A stretch of 64,000 nucleotides of DNA from Calliphora vicina (lineage: Eukaryota > Arthropoda > Insecta > Diptera > Calliphoridae), in assembly GCF_958450345.1 (NCBI RefSeq), contig NC_088783.1, positions 25,547,701 through 25,611,700 of the forward strand, read 5' to 3'. Shown piece after piece: positions 35,773-46,315 of this stretch. Position numbers and translations under genes: made by a program. The notes beneath the pieces are model-generated. The model searched no databases. It was not told the DNA's origin and worked only from the letters and a program-made list of their open reading frames with translations. Positions within the stretch are counted from its first letter, which is position 1; each line of letters starts with the position of its first letter.

Positions 35773-35922
35773 CAGTGATCGGCATTCATAGCCACCAGGT
35801 GTAGAAGATGATCATTAACCTGCATATAGAACGAATATCAACAAAGCTCATATAAATTGTCAGAGAAAGTGCATAACATGATATTATAATGTAGTTCCAT
35901 GTTCTCTTTATGCCGACCACTG
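35773..35922. mobile_element. hAT-type MITE, 150 bp, upstream of the P450
   Basis: Ends CAGTGATCGGCAT and ATGCCGACCACTG, flanked by GTTTAAAC (35765-35772) and ATTTAAAC (35923-35930), an 8-bp duplication with one change. It ends 171 bp before the P450 start codon. A fragment of the same end type, GTGCCGACCACTGATATA, occurs in the last P450 intron (about 38142-38160). Confidence 0.8.
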
Positions 35923-36011
35923 ATTTAAACAACAAAACCCTGCTAAGCTTTAATATTTATACTCTGTTATCAGCTGTTTAAAATTATATTCAGCTGTATA
36001 TATTTATTCAA

Positions 36012-36018
36012 TATAAAA
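36012..36018 (+). promoter_or_regulatory. Possible TATA box of the P450 gene
   Basis: TATAAAA lies 75 bp upstream of the start codon. A start of transcription about 30 bp downstream would give a leader of roughly 50 bases. An arthropod initiator-like TCAGTT is at 36072-36077, which is too far from this TATA to be its partner. AT-rich surroundings make chance matches likely. Confidence 0.35.
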
Positions 36019-36092
36019 ACAATCTAAACATTAGCTTTCTACTCGTTCGTTCGTTCACTCACCACCAGTTATCAGTTTGTGTTCGCAACAAC

Positions 36093-38367
36093 ATGTTGTT
36101 CTTGCTAATTTCTCTGTCAGTGTCAATAATAATTCTAATTGTTTATTTATATTTATCTTGGTATTTTAATTATTGGAAACATCAAAATCTAGCTGGTCCC
36201 AGACCACAGCTACTAAAAGGTACATTTCCCAAAACTCATGCCGGAAAATGTAATTTACTTACGGAACTACATGAGATTTATATGTGAGTTAAAATATTAA
36301 AAAATTTCTGAAATTTTTTTTTAACAAAAAATCTTTTTTTTTATTTACTAAATTTAGGCATTATAAATCCTCGCAAAGTTGTGTGGGTGTTTTTGTGGGC
36401 CGTAGTCCAAAATTATTTGTTTTGGATCCCAAGTTAATACAGCAAATACTTACGCAAAACTTTAATAAATTTCGTGATAACGAGTCTTCGCAATGGGTAA
36501 ACTTGTGATTAGATATAATTAAATGTAATAATTTGAAATTCATGCAATAATTTAACAGTCATCTGAAGCAGTAGAGCAATTACGATTTGGCAGTCCATTT
36601 GTATCAGTGTCTGAGGTGTGGAAGGAGAAACGTTCGGAATTGGTACAGGGTCTCACAGTTAATAGGGTAGGTTTGAAACGCAATTTTATGAAATGTTCGA
36701 TTGTCGCGGTAACAGTATTTTAGCGGTACCGGAAATTGTAGTTCGGTGACAGTAGCCAAACTTATTTAAAACTTCAAAAAAAACTAAAATTTTTAATTTC
36801 GAAGAAAAACAAAACAATCGTTAATTATATTTATGTTTGGAAGAATCATTACAACTTGCATTAACCTTGCAAAGAGCCTTTAATTCTAACTTAAAATTCT
36901 CCATCACAGATACGTTCCCATTATGACATAATGAAGGATAGTGCCTCTCAAATGATAGAGTTTATTAAAGCCCAAGATCCTCAAACAAAATGGGATGCAA
37001 AAGAAGTAAGAATATAATTAATAATTATAATTCTGCCAACTATTAAAACCTTTATTGCTTCCCAGCTAGCAAATCGTTTCACCTGTCACCTAATGGCCAA
37101 ATTTATATGGGGCATTGAGGAAAACACTTTCCAGACTCTCAACAATCACTCGACCCTTCACGAAATGGCAGACAAAATGCTACAACAATCCTTAAAATGT
37201 GTTCGCTACTATGGCAAAACAGCCGCCTGGCCTTGGTTGAGAAAATTGAAACCTGAACGTTTCTTCCCTGCCGACTGCGATGAGTTTTTCAAACAATTGG
37301 CCAAGGATGTCATGGAACAGAAAATGGCCACAAATAATAAACAAAATGATGTGATCAATCACTTGTTGCAACTAAAGAAGAAAAAATCTTTAAATGATGT
37401 ACAAATCGCTGGACATACGACAACCGTGCTGATTGATGGCTTTGAAACGGCAGCCATTGTAATAGCCCACTGTTTATTGTTGGTAAGGTGGATGGAGGAG
37501 GTGAACAAATAACTAATGAATTTAGTGTAATAGTTTTTATAGAAATGTAGGGAAAGGCTAACTGTTAAACACATGTTTTTCTAATGAAACACTTACTGTC
37601 ACAACAAATCTGTTTAACTTTCTCTTTCACTCTGTAGCTGGCTCGTAATCACAGAGTTCAACTAAAACTACGTCAGGAGTTGAAAGAGGCAGGTGATGAG
37701 ATAACCTATGATAAATTAATGGAGTTACCCTATTTGGATCAATGTATACAAGAGACTTTAAGACTATTTCCTCCTTTGGCTACATTATTTAAACTTTGTA
37801 CAGAATCTATTGAGCTGCAAAACAGATTGGATGGCGGCTCCAAGGTGTTGCTAAGCCCTCAAGACGTAGTTTACATTTCAGCTTATTCTTTACATTATGA
37901 TCCTGAGTATTATGAAAATCCTGAAGATTTTTGGCCCGAAAGATTTAATGAGGACTTGGGTGGTGTAAAGAAATTTAGAGATATGGGAGTGTTTTTGCCA
38001 TTCGGCGATGGACCCAGAATGTGTCCAGGTGAGTAATTATGTACACGAATGTGAACAAAAATTATGAAAAGGGAAGATTGGTAATTTTATATAACAATCA
38101 TCGTTTTAAGTAAAATAATAATAATGTTTCGTGTTTTGCTTGTGCCGACCACTGATATAATTATAGTTTTTACTATTTTATTATAATTTTTTTTCAGGCA
38201 TGAAATTGGGTTTGTCAGAGGTAAAGGTTGCTGTAGCTGAACTATTGAAAAATTTTGAATTCTCTTTAACTGCCAATACACGACTGGACAATACAATTGC
38301 CTCCGATTCATTTCTGCTTACATTGGATGGAGGTATTGAATTGTATATTAAAGGCCTAAGGGATTAA
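36093..38367 (+). CDS. Microsomal cytochrome P450, CYP3 clan, CYP28/CYP309-like
   Basis: Seven exons join to a 503-residue protein: 36093-36283, 36358-36496, 36559-36666, 36910-37005, 37066-37482, 37638-38028 and 38198-38367. All introns are GT-AG and all junctions keep frame. Residues 1-24 form the N-terminal membrane anchor. The I-helix motif is DGFET (302-306), the K-helix ExxR is ETLR (356-359), the PERF region is WPERF (416-420), and the heme loop is FGDGPRMCPG with ligand Cys446. The length is normal and no key residue is missing, so it should be a working NADPH-dependent monooxygenase on the ER membrane. GFETAA, KKFRDMG and FGDGPRMCPGMK fit the insect CYP28/CYP309 group best. The substrate is unknown; relatives include detoxification enzymes. 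It has no neighbouring P450 in the window. Assignment to the exact family is inference. Confidence 0.93.
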
Positions 38368-38372
38368 ATAAA
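38367..38372 (+). terminator. Polyadenylation signal of the P450
   Basis: AATAAA overlaps the last base of the stop codon; a T-rich stretch follows within 40 bp. It is a standard signal but unusually close to the coding end. Confidence 0.6.
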
Positions 38373-38635
38373 AATCATTAAAGAAAGTCTCTAATGTGAA
38401 TTTTTATTCATAGTTATTGGTAACATTTTTAATCGAGTTAAAAAATATATAAATTAAATAAGGCATGTACTTTTATTCCGTTTCAAGTCCTATTTTTAAT
38501 GTAATAGGTACGAAAAGAAAAATTTCAATCCGAAAAATGTCATAATATTTGGCATACATGTTTCCATGGTCATATAAAATTTAAATACGTGAAAAAATAT
38601 TTAAAACTTTTCAAAAAAAGTCCAATATGAATTTT

Positions 38636-39296
38636 CCAAAAAATAGATATAGATCTGAAGGTTCGTCGGACACTGTTTCCAAAGCCATTTAAAGGTATAA
38701 GGAAGTCTTGAGCATTTAAAGGAAACCTGGATCAGGAAGAAAAAAGGTCTAACAGATATTGGTAAGGCAAAAGAAGTCGAACAACTCTTTCGAAGAGCAT
38801 CGAACACCTCTATCAGAAAAGCAGCTTGTAAAGTTAAATTCATTAAGGGCCATTATTACAACTTGCAGTTATAGTTAAAGATAAGCAATAGAAAAAGGTA
38901 CCCTTAAAGGTAAATTTGACTATAACGGCAAGTTGTAATAATGGCCCTAATTATTTTGTGCGTAGAGCCAAAGCTAATGCTGGATTAAAGTCGTGTAAAG
39001 CAAAAGAACAAACACGAAAAAATTTATGTAAAATTTTATAAAAAAAACGAGGTAATGTTCAACACGGGTGAAAAAAACAAACAAAATTACCCAAGAAATT
39101 TCTTGTGTGCCAAGCCATTTGCAGTTAGGACAAAAGAAGCCAATCATTTATGACATCAAGCTCTATAAACACAGAAATATGTATATATTACGGAGCGTCT
39201 ACAAAAACGGTTTTACTTTAGACATCATATCACTAAAAGCCCTTGATGGTATTCAAATAATAATGTCAATTTTGTACCATTGTCGCGTTCTTCATC
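38636..39296 (+). pseudogene. Tc1/mariner-superfamily transposase relic, split by a MITE
   Basis: Same family as 3690-4250. Plus-strand blocks in order are RKPGSGRKKGLTDIGKAKEV (about 38727), EQLFRRASNTSIRKAACKVK (about 38780) and then the MITE at 38847-38947. After it come FVRRAKANAGLKS (about 38955), FLCAKPFAV-like residues (about 39100), LQKRF and WYSNNNVNFVP (about 39250-39275). Stops and deletions remove the catalytic residues. Its right side runs into Helentron B2. Confidence 0.75.
38847..38947. mobile_element. Tourist-like (PIF/Harbinger-type) MITE, 101 bp
   Basis: Ends GGGCCATTATTACAACTTGC and its exact complement, flanked by the 3-bp duplication TAA (38844-38846 and 38948-38950). 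A 3-bp TWA duplication and GGG start fit Harbinger MITEs. The inner arms continue as GTTATAGTTAAA/TTTGACTATAAC. It sits inside the transposase relic. Confidence 0.8.
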
Positions 39297-39326
39297 CCAT
39301 GTATAAAGGAGATTTTGCAATAGAAA

Positions 39327-39964
39327 CAAGTAAGAAAGTATGGTCGGTCAAGCCCGACCATATAATACCCTACACTAAGTAAAAGAGCAAAAACATATTT
39401 CTTTTAAAATTTCAATAATTTATATTTTTGAGTGATTTTCGGAAATGTGCCTTATATGGGGGCTATGACCAATGATGGACCGATCACCATGAAATTAGGT
39501 CGTGTGATTTATGTCTATATGCAAGTTTACTATGTTGAATTTTGTGAGTATACCAACATTTTTAAGCGATTTATGCACGTTAAAGTGATTTTCAGAAGCG
39601 GGTCTATAAGGTAGCTATGACTAATTATGGACCGATCGTAACAAAATTTGGTGACATGAATTTTGTATATATAAAACTTAGTTGGAACGAAATTTGTGGA
39701 GATAGATTTATAAATTGAACATTTATGACCGATAAAGTCCAATTTCGGAAGGACATTTGTATGGGGCTAGGTGAAATAATGCACCGATTTTAGCCAGTTT
39801 CAATAGGCTTGGTCCTTGGGCCGAAAAAATAATATGTACCAAATTTGATCGAAATATCTTCAAAATTGCGACCTGTACTCTGTGCACAAGGTTTACATGG
39901 ACAGCCAGCCGACCATACGGACGGACGGACATCGTTTAATCGACTCAGAAAGTGATTCTAAGTC
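39327..39964 (+). mobile_element. Helentron-like family B copy B2, 3' truncated
   Basis: Starts CAAGTAAGAAAGTATGGTCG with a clean hairpin GGTCGGTCAAGCCCGACC and ATAATACCCTACAC, then the family body and ACGGACGGACATCG. It stops in CAGAAAGTGATTCTAAGTC and lacks the 3' hairpin. Confidence 0.82.
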
Positions 39965-41475
39965 TCTATTAGAACTACAGCATCTATCTATCACTTTTAA
40001 ACGTGAAACGTTTCGTATTAGTTAGCTTCAATTTCATATAAAATTTTGTTAATTGGTATTGTTATCAACAGATTTCTTATGAACATCTGTTAAAAAAATA
40101 ATTTTCTTCAAATATTCAAAAAGTTTTCATATTCTTAAACTGCCTTACCAAAAATACAAACCAAATTTTATTGCCCTGATTTTTTTCTAATCAAATTTTA
40201 TTCCTTAACGCTGTCCTAACTAATTAATATTTACTGCACTCTTTACACAAATATACACATATATTTTCATTTTATTTTTATGATTTGGGCAACTAATTTT
40301 GAAAGGATCAAATGTTGTTAAATTCACATGCAATCCAGACTATCAAAAATGAATACCAAACATAAAAGAAACATCCAACATTAACAACTTTTTCTGTATG
40401 TTAGAGTCTACATGTTCAAAATAAAGAATATTTATGACCATAATTTACCGTTTATTAAATTTCATTGTAATTTACGCTTCAATAAAAAAAATAACACGAA
40501 AAAGAAGCATCTACATTTTGGCTACATCTTGTTGATGTTATATGCATCATCAGTTGGCTGTTATGAAATACAGAAGAAAAAAAAACTTTTGGAAAAATAT
40601 TACCTCCCACTCCCTTATAAACTGCCGTTTTCCAAATGTGTCTGAATCAAACTAAGACAAGATTTTTCCTTAACTTTTTCTTTATAAGTTGTTCTTTTAG
40701 TAAAACGAAATATGCTGCTCCTCACATTGATTTATGAAAATGTGAAAGTAATTGCTGCACAAAATAATAAGAAGACATTTTATGAAGTTTCTGTTTATTT
40801 TCTTAAGGGATAAAATGCGCCCAATTTTCATAAAATATTTTCATGTCCCTGTACGTATTTATATGTATTTTATGGTAGTTTGTATATGTGTTTGTTATTT
40901 TTTTTCGTTAGTGTTAGTTATTATAGAGTAATAAAATAAAGCCTTAGCACGTGCTAGCTACCGCATCTGCACAGCATGTGTGAAAATTTAATCATATGAG
41001 AGGGCGGTATGAAAGCCGACTTTAAGAGGAATTTCTAATAGAGGTTAAATTAACCCCATAAATATATAGTGAATCAGTAATTTAATTTTCTTTTATTAAC
41101 TAATATTTACTAATTTTAGATTGAGTTTGCACAAGGTTAAAGTGGTGAGGTGTCTGGGGGAGGAAGTATATTTTCAAAAAGAACAGTTTCAGGATTTTCT
41201 TTTTAAATGTAGCAAAATGTCCAACTGGCCTTTTTTGGAGAAGACAGCATTAACTGCTATTTTTGGTTTGCTGACAAAACCAAATTTCAACTTGAGCTTT
41301 AAAAAAAGCTAAAAATGGTTCCAAAGGGCCTCGATGTTTATTGAGCATATTTGAGTTTTAATGAACGCGACATAAGTACGCCTTTGAAGTGGATAAAATA
41401 TAGAAATCTTAAATTTTTGTTCAAATTTTTTCTATTGCAAAAGGTTGTTTTTGATGATTTCGATATATTATTAAC
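39965..41475. other. Non-coding stretch, no gene seen
   Basis: Mostly AT-rich. The part at 40840-41000 (GCACGTGCTAGCTACCGC) is less biased and may be unique host sequence. An open frame at 41121-41312 has no recognisable domain. Confidence 0.4.
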
Positions 41476-41545
41476 AAACATGGGATGAAGAACGCGACAA
41501 TGGTACAAAATTGCCACTTTTGTTTGAATACCACTCGATATCGAA
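41476..41545 (-). pseudogene. Inverted fragment of the Tc1/mariner-type relic
   Basis: On the minus strand it reads WYSN...NFVP and then the same 25 bases that follow NFVP at 39275-39302 on the plus strand. About 58 bp match in inverted orientation across the intervening 2.2 kb. Confidence 0.6.
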
Positions 41546-42110
41546 TAAAATTTCTAAGAATTTCCAATAAAATATTGTGTTATTGATTTACATCCAGTTT
41601 TTATAATATTTAATCGTTAATCGATCTAAATATTAGAGTTACTATTCGAATAATTAAAATATTTCGTTTGCAAAGTTTCATCGAATAAAATATGCGATTA
41701 ATCGAAAAAAACCCTGATAATTTAAAAAAAAAAAAAATATTTTTATTGGATTATAGCAAATTTTTGCGTAATGTAAATCGAATTTGTTGTTATGCAACGA
41801 TTAATCGATTAAATATTAAATATTTTTTATTCGATTAGTTGAATAAAAATTCGAAATCTCTAATAATTTACTGTGTAATTCATTTAAAATGAATTTAAAT
41901 ACTAAATGGTTAATGGTTAATCGATTTAAATAATCGTGCTAATATTCGAATAATCGAAAAGAAATCTTGATAATTCATTAATTTAATGTATTTTAGAAAA
42001 AGAACTTATATAAAATAATAATAATAAAAATAATAAATATAATAATCGAATAAAATAATTGAGTTTTTTATTACATTAAAACAGTTGAAAATTAATGATT
42101 TAGAAATGAT
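41546..42110. repeat. Region of degenerate AATCGATTAAAT repeats
   Basis: Words such as TTAATCGATTAAATATT and ATTCGAATAATCGAAA recur four or more times in diverged form, with AAACCCTG near 41712 that could be the remains of a hAT end. No unit length could be fixed. Confidence 0.45.
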
Positions 42111-42274
42111 AATATCTGACATATTTTAAAAGCTAACGTGATTAAAAAAATAATAATAATTTGTTGGACCAAAAATATACGTTTTTTCTGATATACCAAG
42201 CAATAGTTTTCATTTTCTGAACTTAAAAATAATTTTAAAAGTGTAAATTTCAAAAAAATTCATACTTAAGCTGG

Positions 42275-42701
42275 GTTTCCGCATACACCGTAATCGGCGA
42301 CGATAACGAAAACTGAAACTGAAGAACGTTGGTGTTCGTCACCGTCTCGTTTCTGAATTGTTTTCGCGTCAGTTTTTTTAATTTTGGATGTCACACATTA
42401 AATAGAATTTCATTATTTTTCACAAAATCTATTATTTTTTCCTCTTCCAATAAAGAAAATTTATTTTTTTTATTAATTTTGGTTTTCTTTAAATTTGAAA
42501 TAAAAAAATAATTTCGTTCCTACAGCACCGAAAGCAACCTACTTGAAGTTGTTTTCGTTCCGGCCCCAAATGACAGTTTTTTCGTTACTGATCGGTGCCG
42601 TTTCGTTCCCAATTTACGTTGCCGATTTCTGAAACGAACTTTTTTTCGGTGCAAATGTATGAAATTTCGTTTTCGGTGCCGATTACGGTGTATACGGAAA
42701 C
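42275..42701. mobile_element. MITE with 24-bp TIRs
   Basis: Ends GTTTCCGCATACACCGTAAT+CGGC (42275-42298) and its complement with one change (42678-42701). The interior has CGTTACTGATCGGTGCCGTT-type GC-richer blocks, unlike the surroundings. No clear target duplication and no gene. Confidence 0.75.
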
Positions 42702-44109
42702 GTAGCTTCAGCAGTTTGTTTTTTGTAAATTAAATTTAAATAATTCCTTATTTGCAATTTCAAAGATAATGTTTGCTATTTCTTACCACATATTAAATTT
42801 ATTAAAAAAAAAACAAAGCAGGCAATATTAAAAATTAAGTAAAAATTCTTTAAATAACTTACTTTATAAATTAGACAATATGTTTGTCAAATTTTATATT
42901 AAACAACTTTTGCACTTATGCACTTCCATTTCTTACATATTGAATTTCACACAAAAACCTAATTCAAGTATTTAAAATATCGATTACATTACATTGTGGT
43001 TTATCGATTTATCCGGCCTAATAGAACTCAAAGGCAATTTATAAGTTTAAATCATTAAGAGATGATAGTTTTGCTAAGAAAAGAAAATATGTACTTAAAA
43101 ACATCAATCTCTTCTAAAAATTAAGCAAAAAAATAAAAAAGTTTTAATGAAAAAGTTTGTCTGGTTATTTGTGGTTTTCTAAAAGAAGATTAAGGATTTT
43201 TCTTAGGAAAAACAAAAACCAAAAATTCAGCTTTTTAAAGTAATAAGAAAATTAAACTTAAAAAAAATTCTTAAAATATAAAAATCCCTACAAACTTACA
43301 AAAAAGTTGCACATACTAGTAAGAATTTGTGTCTGTCTGTCCATATATAAGTTGCTCTTGCGGAGACGTGTAGAATTTTATGTGAAATTGTTAAATTATT
43401 TTATGTAGTGCTGTAGTTGTTGTTGCTGTTGTTGTTGTGGCTGTCGGAGCAGTTCTTCCTCCTTTGGCCTACTGTTCACCACAATCAGGATTGTGGATGA
43501 GCATGTGAGTTTTTATTGTTGTTGTTATGTATTTGGTTTTATACTGACATGAAAATTATTTATTATTTCTTTCAAGTTTTGGCATTTAAAACTCCTCCTA
43601 TTTGATGTTGCATTTTGAGTTGTATTAGTTTGTTTTTTTATTATTATTATTGTTGGTTTTTTTTTTGTTTCGTTTAATACATTTTTCTTTTCTTAAAGTA
43701 TTAAGAACATTTAGAGTTGTGTTTTTATTATTCTTTAGGTTTATTAGGAGTAGACGATGTGCAGCAGATGCTGAAATGAGTTGGGCTGTTCTACTTAAAT
43801 TGTGTTTTGTGTTGCATTTTATTGCATGTGGTTGTAAATCAATCACTAGCTAAAGTTTTATGTTGTACTTTCGATAATTTTTTTTTCAATATATCAAGAA
43901 TAAAATAATAATGTAAGGATTAAAACAGTGTGACCATTAGGGTGGTACTTGTATTGAAGTTGTTGCATTTTCAGGGCTCCCAAAAACTAAAATTGTTCTC
44001 CATCTTCTAAAAACGCTACAAATATAAGTAAAATCATATAACATTTAAAGGTTTCAAATTTTATTTGATATTTAGCAAATATCGATAAAATTTTGAATTT
44101 GATGATATG
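42702..44109. other. Non-coding stretch; possible conserved island
   Basis: At 43400-43515 a GC-richer island (CTTCCTCCTTTGGCCTACTG) is flanked by GTT/GCT triplets. On the minus strand one frame reads VVNSRPKEEELLRQP then seven Q. No splice sites or start could be supported, so no gene is called. The rest is AT-rich. Confidence 0.35.
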
Positions 44110-44345
44110 GTTATGATGTGACCAAGTACATCTATATTTTTTCCTTGGGTTTAGAAAGATTTTACAGAAGACGATGTTAGGAGGAACATAACTTGGATAT
44201 GGGGGGTTACTCCATCAAATTTCGTCAGAATATCTTTAAAATTAAAGCCAGACCGACTGACATTGTCAAATACTTAGTAAATATCTTCAAGAAAGTGATA
44301 TTGAATCAATTGGTATACTTTAAGGTGGGTGTTCATTTTCCTAAA
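44110..44345 (+). repeat. Family E repeat, copy 1 (Helentron B relative)
   Basis: Shares GGGTGTAGAAAGATTT-type, AACNTGGATATG and CAAATATCTTNAA words with 51355-51560, and ends AATTGGTATACTTTAAGGTG, which matches the 3' part of family B. Its start is unclear. Confidence 0.5.
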
Positions 44346-44766
44346 AAACATTAACAGTTACAGTGACTATAATATTGTTAACTCTTTTAGCTTTTTTATG
44401 TAAAGTTTAAAATCAAAACAATTGCATAGATATGTATATACTTTAACTAAGGTTAGTTTATTATGAAAAACAAATAAAAAAAAAAAATAAATCAAAAGTA
44501 AAAACGACAGTAAGAGAGCTATATTCGGCTGTGCCGAATTTATATACCCTTCACCAAATTATACTTTTTTTTTTTTTTTTTTTTTTAATAATAATTTTTA
44601 TTTAAAAATAGTATTAATACATGTTAAGTACGCGCCTCAGCACCAAAATTGGCATTAAAGAGGCTAGTAGGCAACTAGTTTATTTACATTGTGTTTACAC
44701 TACATATTAACATATTGAAAATTATTTACATATGAAAAAAATGAAATTTATATTTATAAAAATCTT

Positions 44767-46293
44767 TTAAGTTTGCGTAAGAAGTGTTTCTAGATTGTTT
44801 AATAAAAACAACTTAAGCTCTTTTTTAAACGTTGAAAAAAGTAAAATATTTTTTAAAGAAACAGGCAAATTATTAAATTCATTAGAACCAGCAAAACGTA
44901 TCCGTTGTTTTGTCAGCTCAAGACGACATCTTGTTACAGACAGATTTTGTCCTTGTCTTGTATTTCGATTTGTGACCTGGGCATTTTGAAAAAACTGAAT
45001 GGAAGAATTTCCGAGACCTTTTATTGATTTAAATACGAATTTTAATAGCTGCATTTTGTACAAGCCGTTTATGGGTAGAATATTGTTTGCATATCGTCTA
45101 AACAGATCCAGTGTATGAAATCTTATGGGTAGGTTATAAACAAGTTTTAAAGCTTTGTTTTGTGCGGATTGAATACACCTTAATGAGGAACTTTTTCTGC
45201 TTCCATATATTATTGGAAGGTAAGATAAATGACTGTGTATCAAACTTTCATAAATTAGCATTTTTATTTTAGTATTAAATTTCTGCTTGAATTTGTATAG
45301 AATGCCAACAGCAGAAGATATTTTACTTTTAATAGCTTCGATGTGATTATCCCAGTGTAAGTTTCTGCAAAAATGTATTCCTAGATATGTTACCGACTCC
45401 GACTCTTCTATTGGAACACCATCAATATGTACAGTCATAGATTGATCTCGTTCTAAAATATACGGTCTAAATCTGATGAATTTAGTTTTATCAGTATTCA
45501 AAATAAGTTTATTTAATCTTAAATATTCAGCTAACATTGATGAATCGTACTCCACTTGAGTTTGCAACACACGTTGATGTTTGTAACGGTAAAGTAGGCA
45601 AATATCATCAGCAAACATGAAAAGTTGACCATTAAATGTTATGTTCTTCAGGTCATTAATAAAAATCTTGAACAAAAGGGGTGCGAGTACACTGCCCTGC
45701 GGTACTCCACATGTAACAGGTAACAATGTGCTTTTAGCGTCACCAATCTGTACAAATTTTGAACGACCGGACAAGAAGTCTTTAAATAAGGCATTAGAAC
45801 TGTTTGAAACTCCAATTATTTCCAGTTTTTTAATTAAAATATCATGATCCACTAAATCAAAAGCCTTAGATAGATCAAAAAATACCGCAGCAACACCATT
45901 AAAACCAACATCTAGACCGCCACAAATATATTCAACGACATTAACAATAGCCTCCTCCGTTCCAGAACCTTTACAAAAACCAAACTGTCTTTCACATAAT
46001 ATTTTGTTTTTGAGTAAATAGTCAGACAATTGATCAAACACAATTGTTTCAATTACTTTATCTATTACTGATAAAACAGATACTGGACGATACAAATCAA
46101 CCTTGTTAGATCCCTTACATTTAGGTATGGGGACAATCTTGTGGATTTTTAGTTCATTGGGATATTCTTTGTAATCTATCATGCTGCCAAATATTTTAAA
46201 TATAATTTCTGCAATTTCCGTTTTTCTGCATAAAATCATTTTTGGAGAAATTTTATCATAACCGGCACTTTTATTTTTTGGTAACCTATCCAA
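44767..46293 (-). CDS. Reverse transcriptase part of LINE ORF2
   Basis: The 508-residue frame holds the reverse transcriptase: KSAGYDKISPKM at the start, RPVSVLSVIDKVIE, FGFCKGSGTEEAI, FFDLSKAFDLVDHDIL with the first catalytic aspartate, GVPQGSVLAPLLF, and FMFADDICLL with the FADD active site, followed by YLGIHF of the thumb region. No RNase H follows. The annotated start is not a true start: the frame runs upstream to a run of eight A on the coding strand near 46321-46328, where it is one base out of phase with the endonuclease ORF. One fewer A would join them, so this is the C-terminal half of one ORF2 protein. The rest is unbroken. Confidence 0.9.
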   Translation of the reverse strand: MDRLPKNKSAGYDKISPKMILCRKTEIAEIIFKIFGSMIDYKEYPNELKIHKIVPIPKCKGSNKVDLYRPVSVLSVIDKVIETIVFDQLSDYLLKNKILCERQFGFCKGSGTEEAIVNVVEYICGGLDVGFNGVAAVFFDLSKAFDLVDHDILIKKLEIIGVSNSSNALFKDFLSGRSKFVQIGDAKSTLLPVTCGVPQGSVLAPLLFKIFINDLKNITFNGQLFMFADDICLLYRYKHQRVLQTQVEYDSSMLAEYLRLNKLILNTDKTKFIRFRPYILERDQSMTVHIDGVPIEESESVTYLGIHFCRNLHWDNHIEAIKSKISSAVGILYKFKQKFNTKIKMLIYESLIHSHLSYLPIIYGSRKSSSLRCIQSAQNKALKLVYNLPIRFHTLDLFRRYANNILPINGLYKMQLLKFVFKSIKGLGNSSIQFFQNAQVTNRNTRQGQNLSVTRCRLELTKQRIRFAGSNEFNNLPVSLKNILLFSTFKKELKLFLLNNLETLLTQT

Positions 46294-46315
46294 TATATCT
46301 TCAACGCATTTTTTA

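Noticed and set aside
41121..41312. 63-residue plus-strand frame
   Set aside because: No domain recognised; lies between transposon relics.
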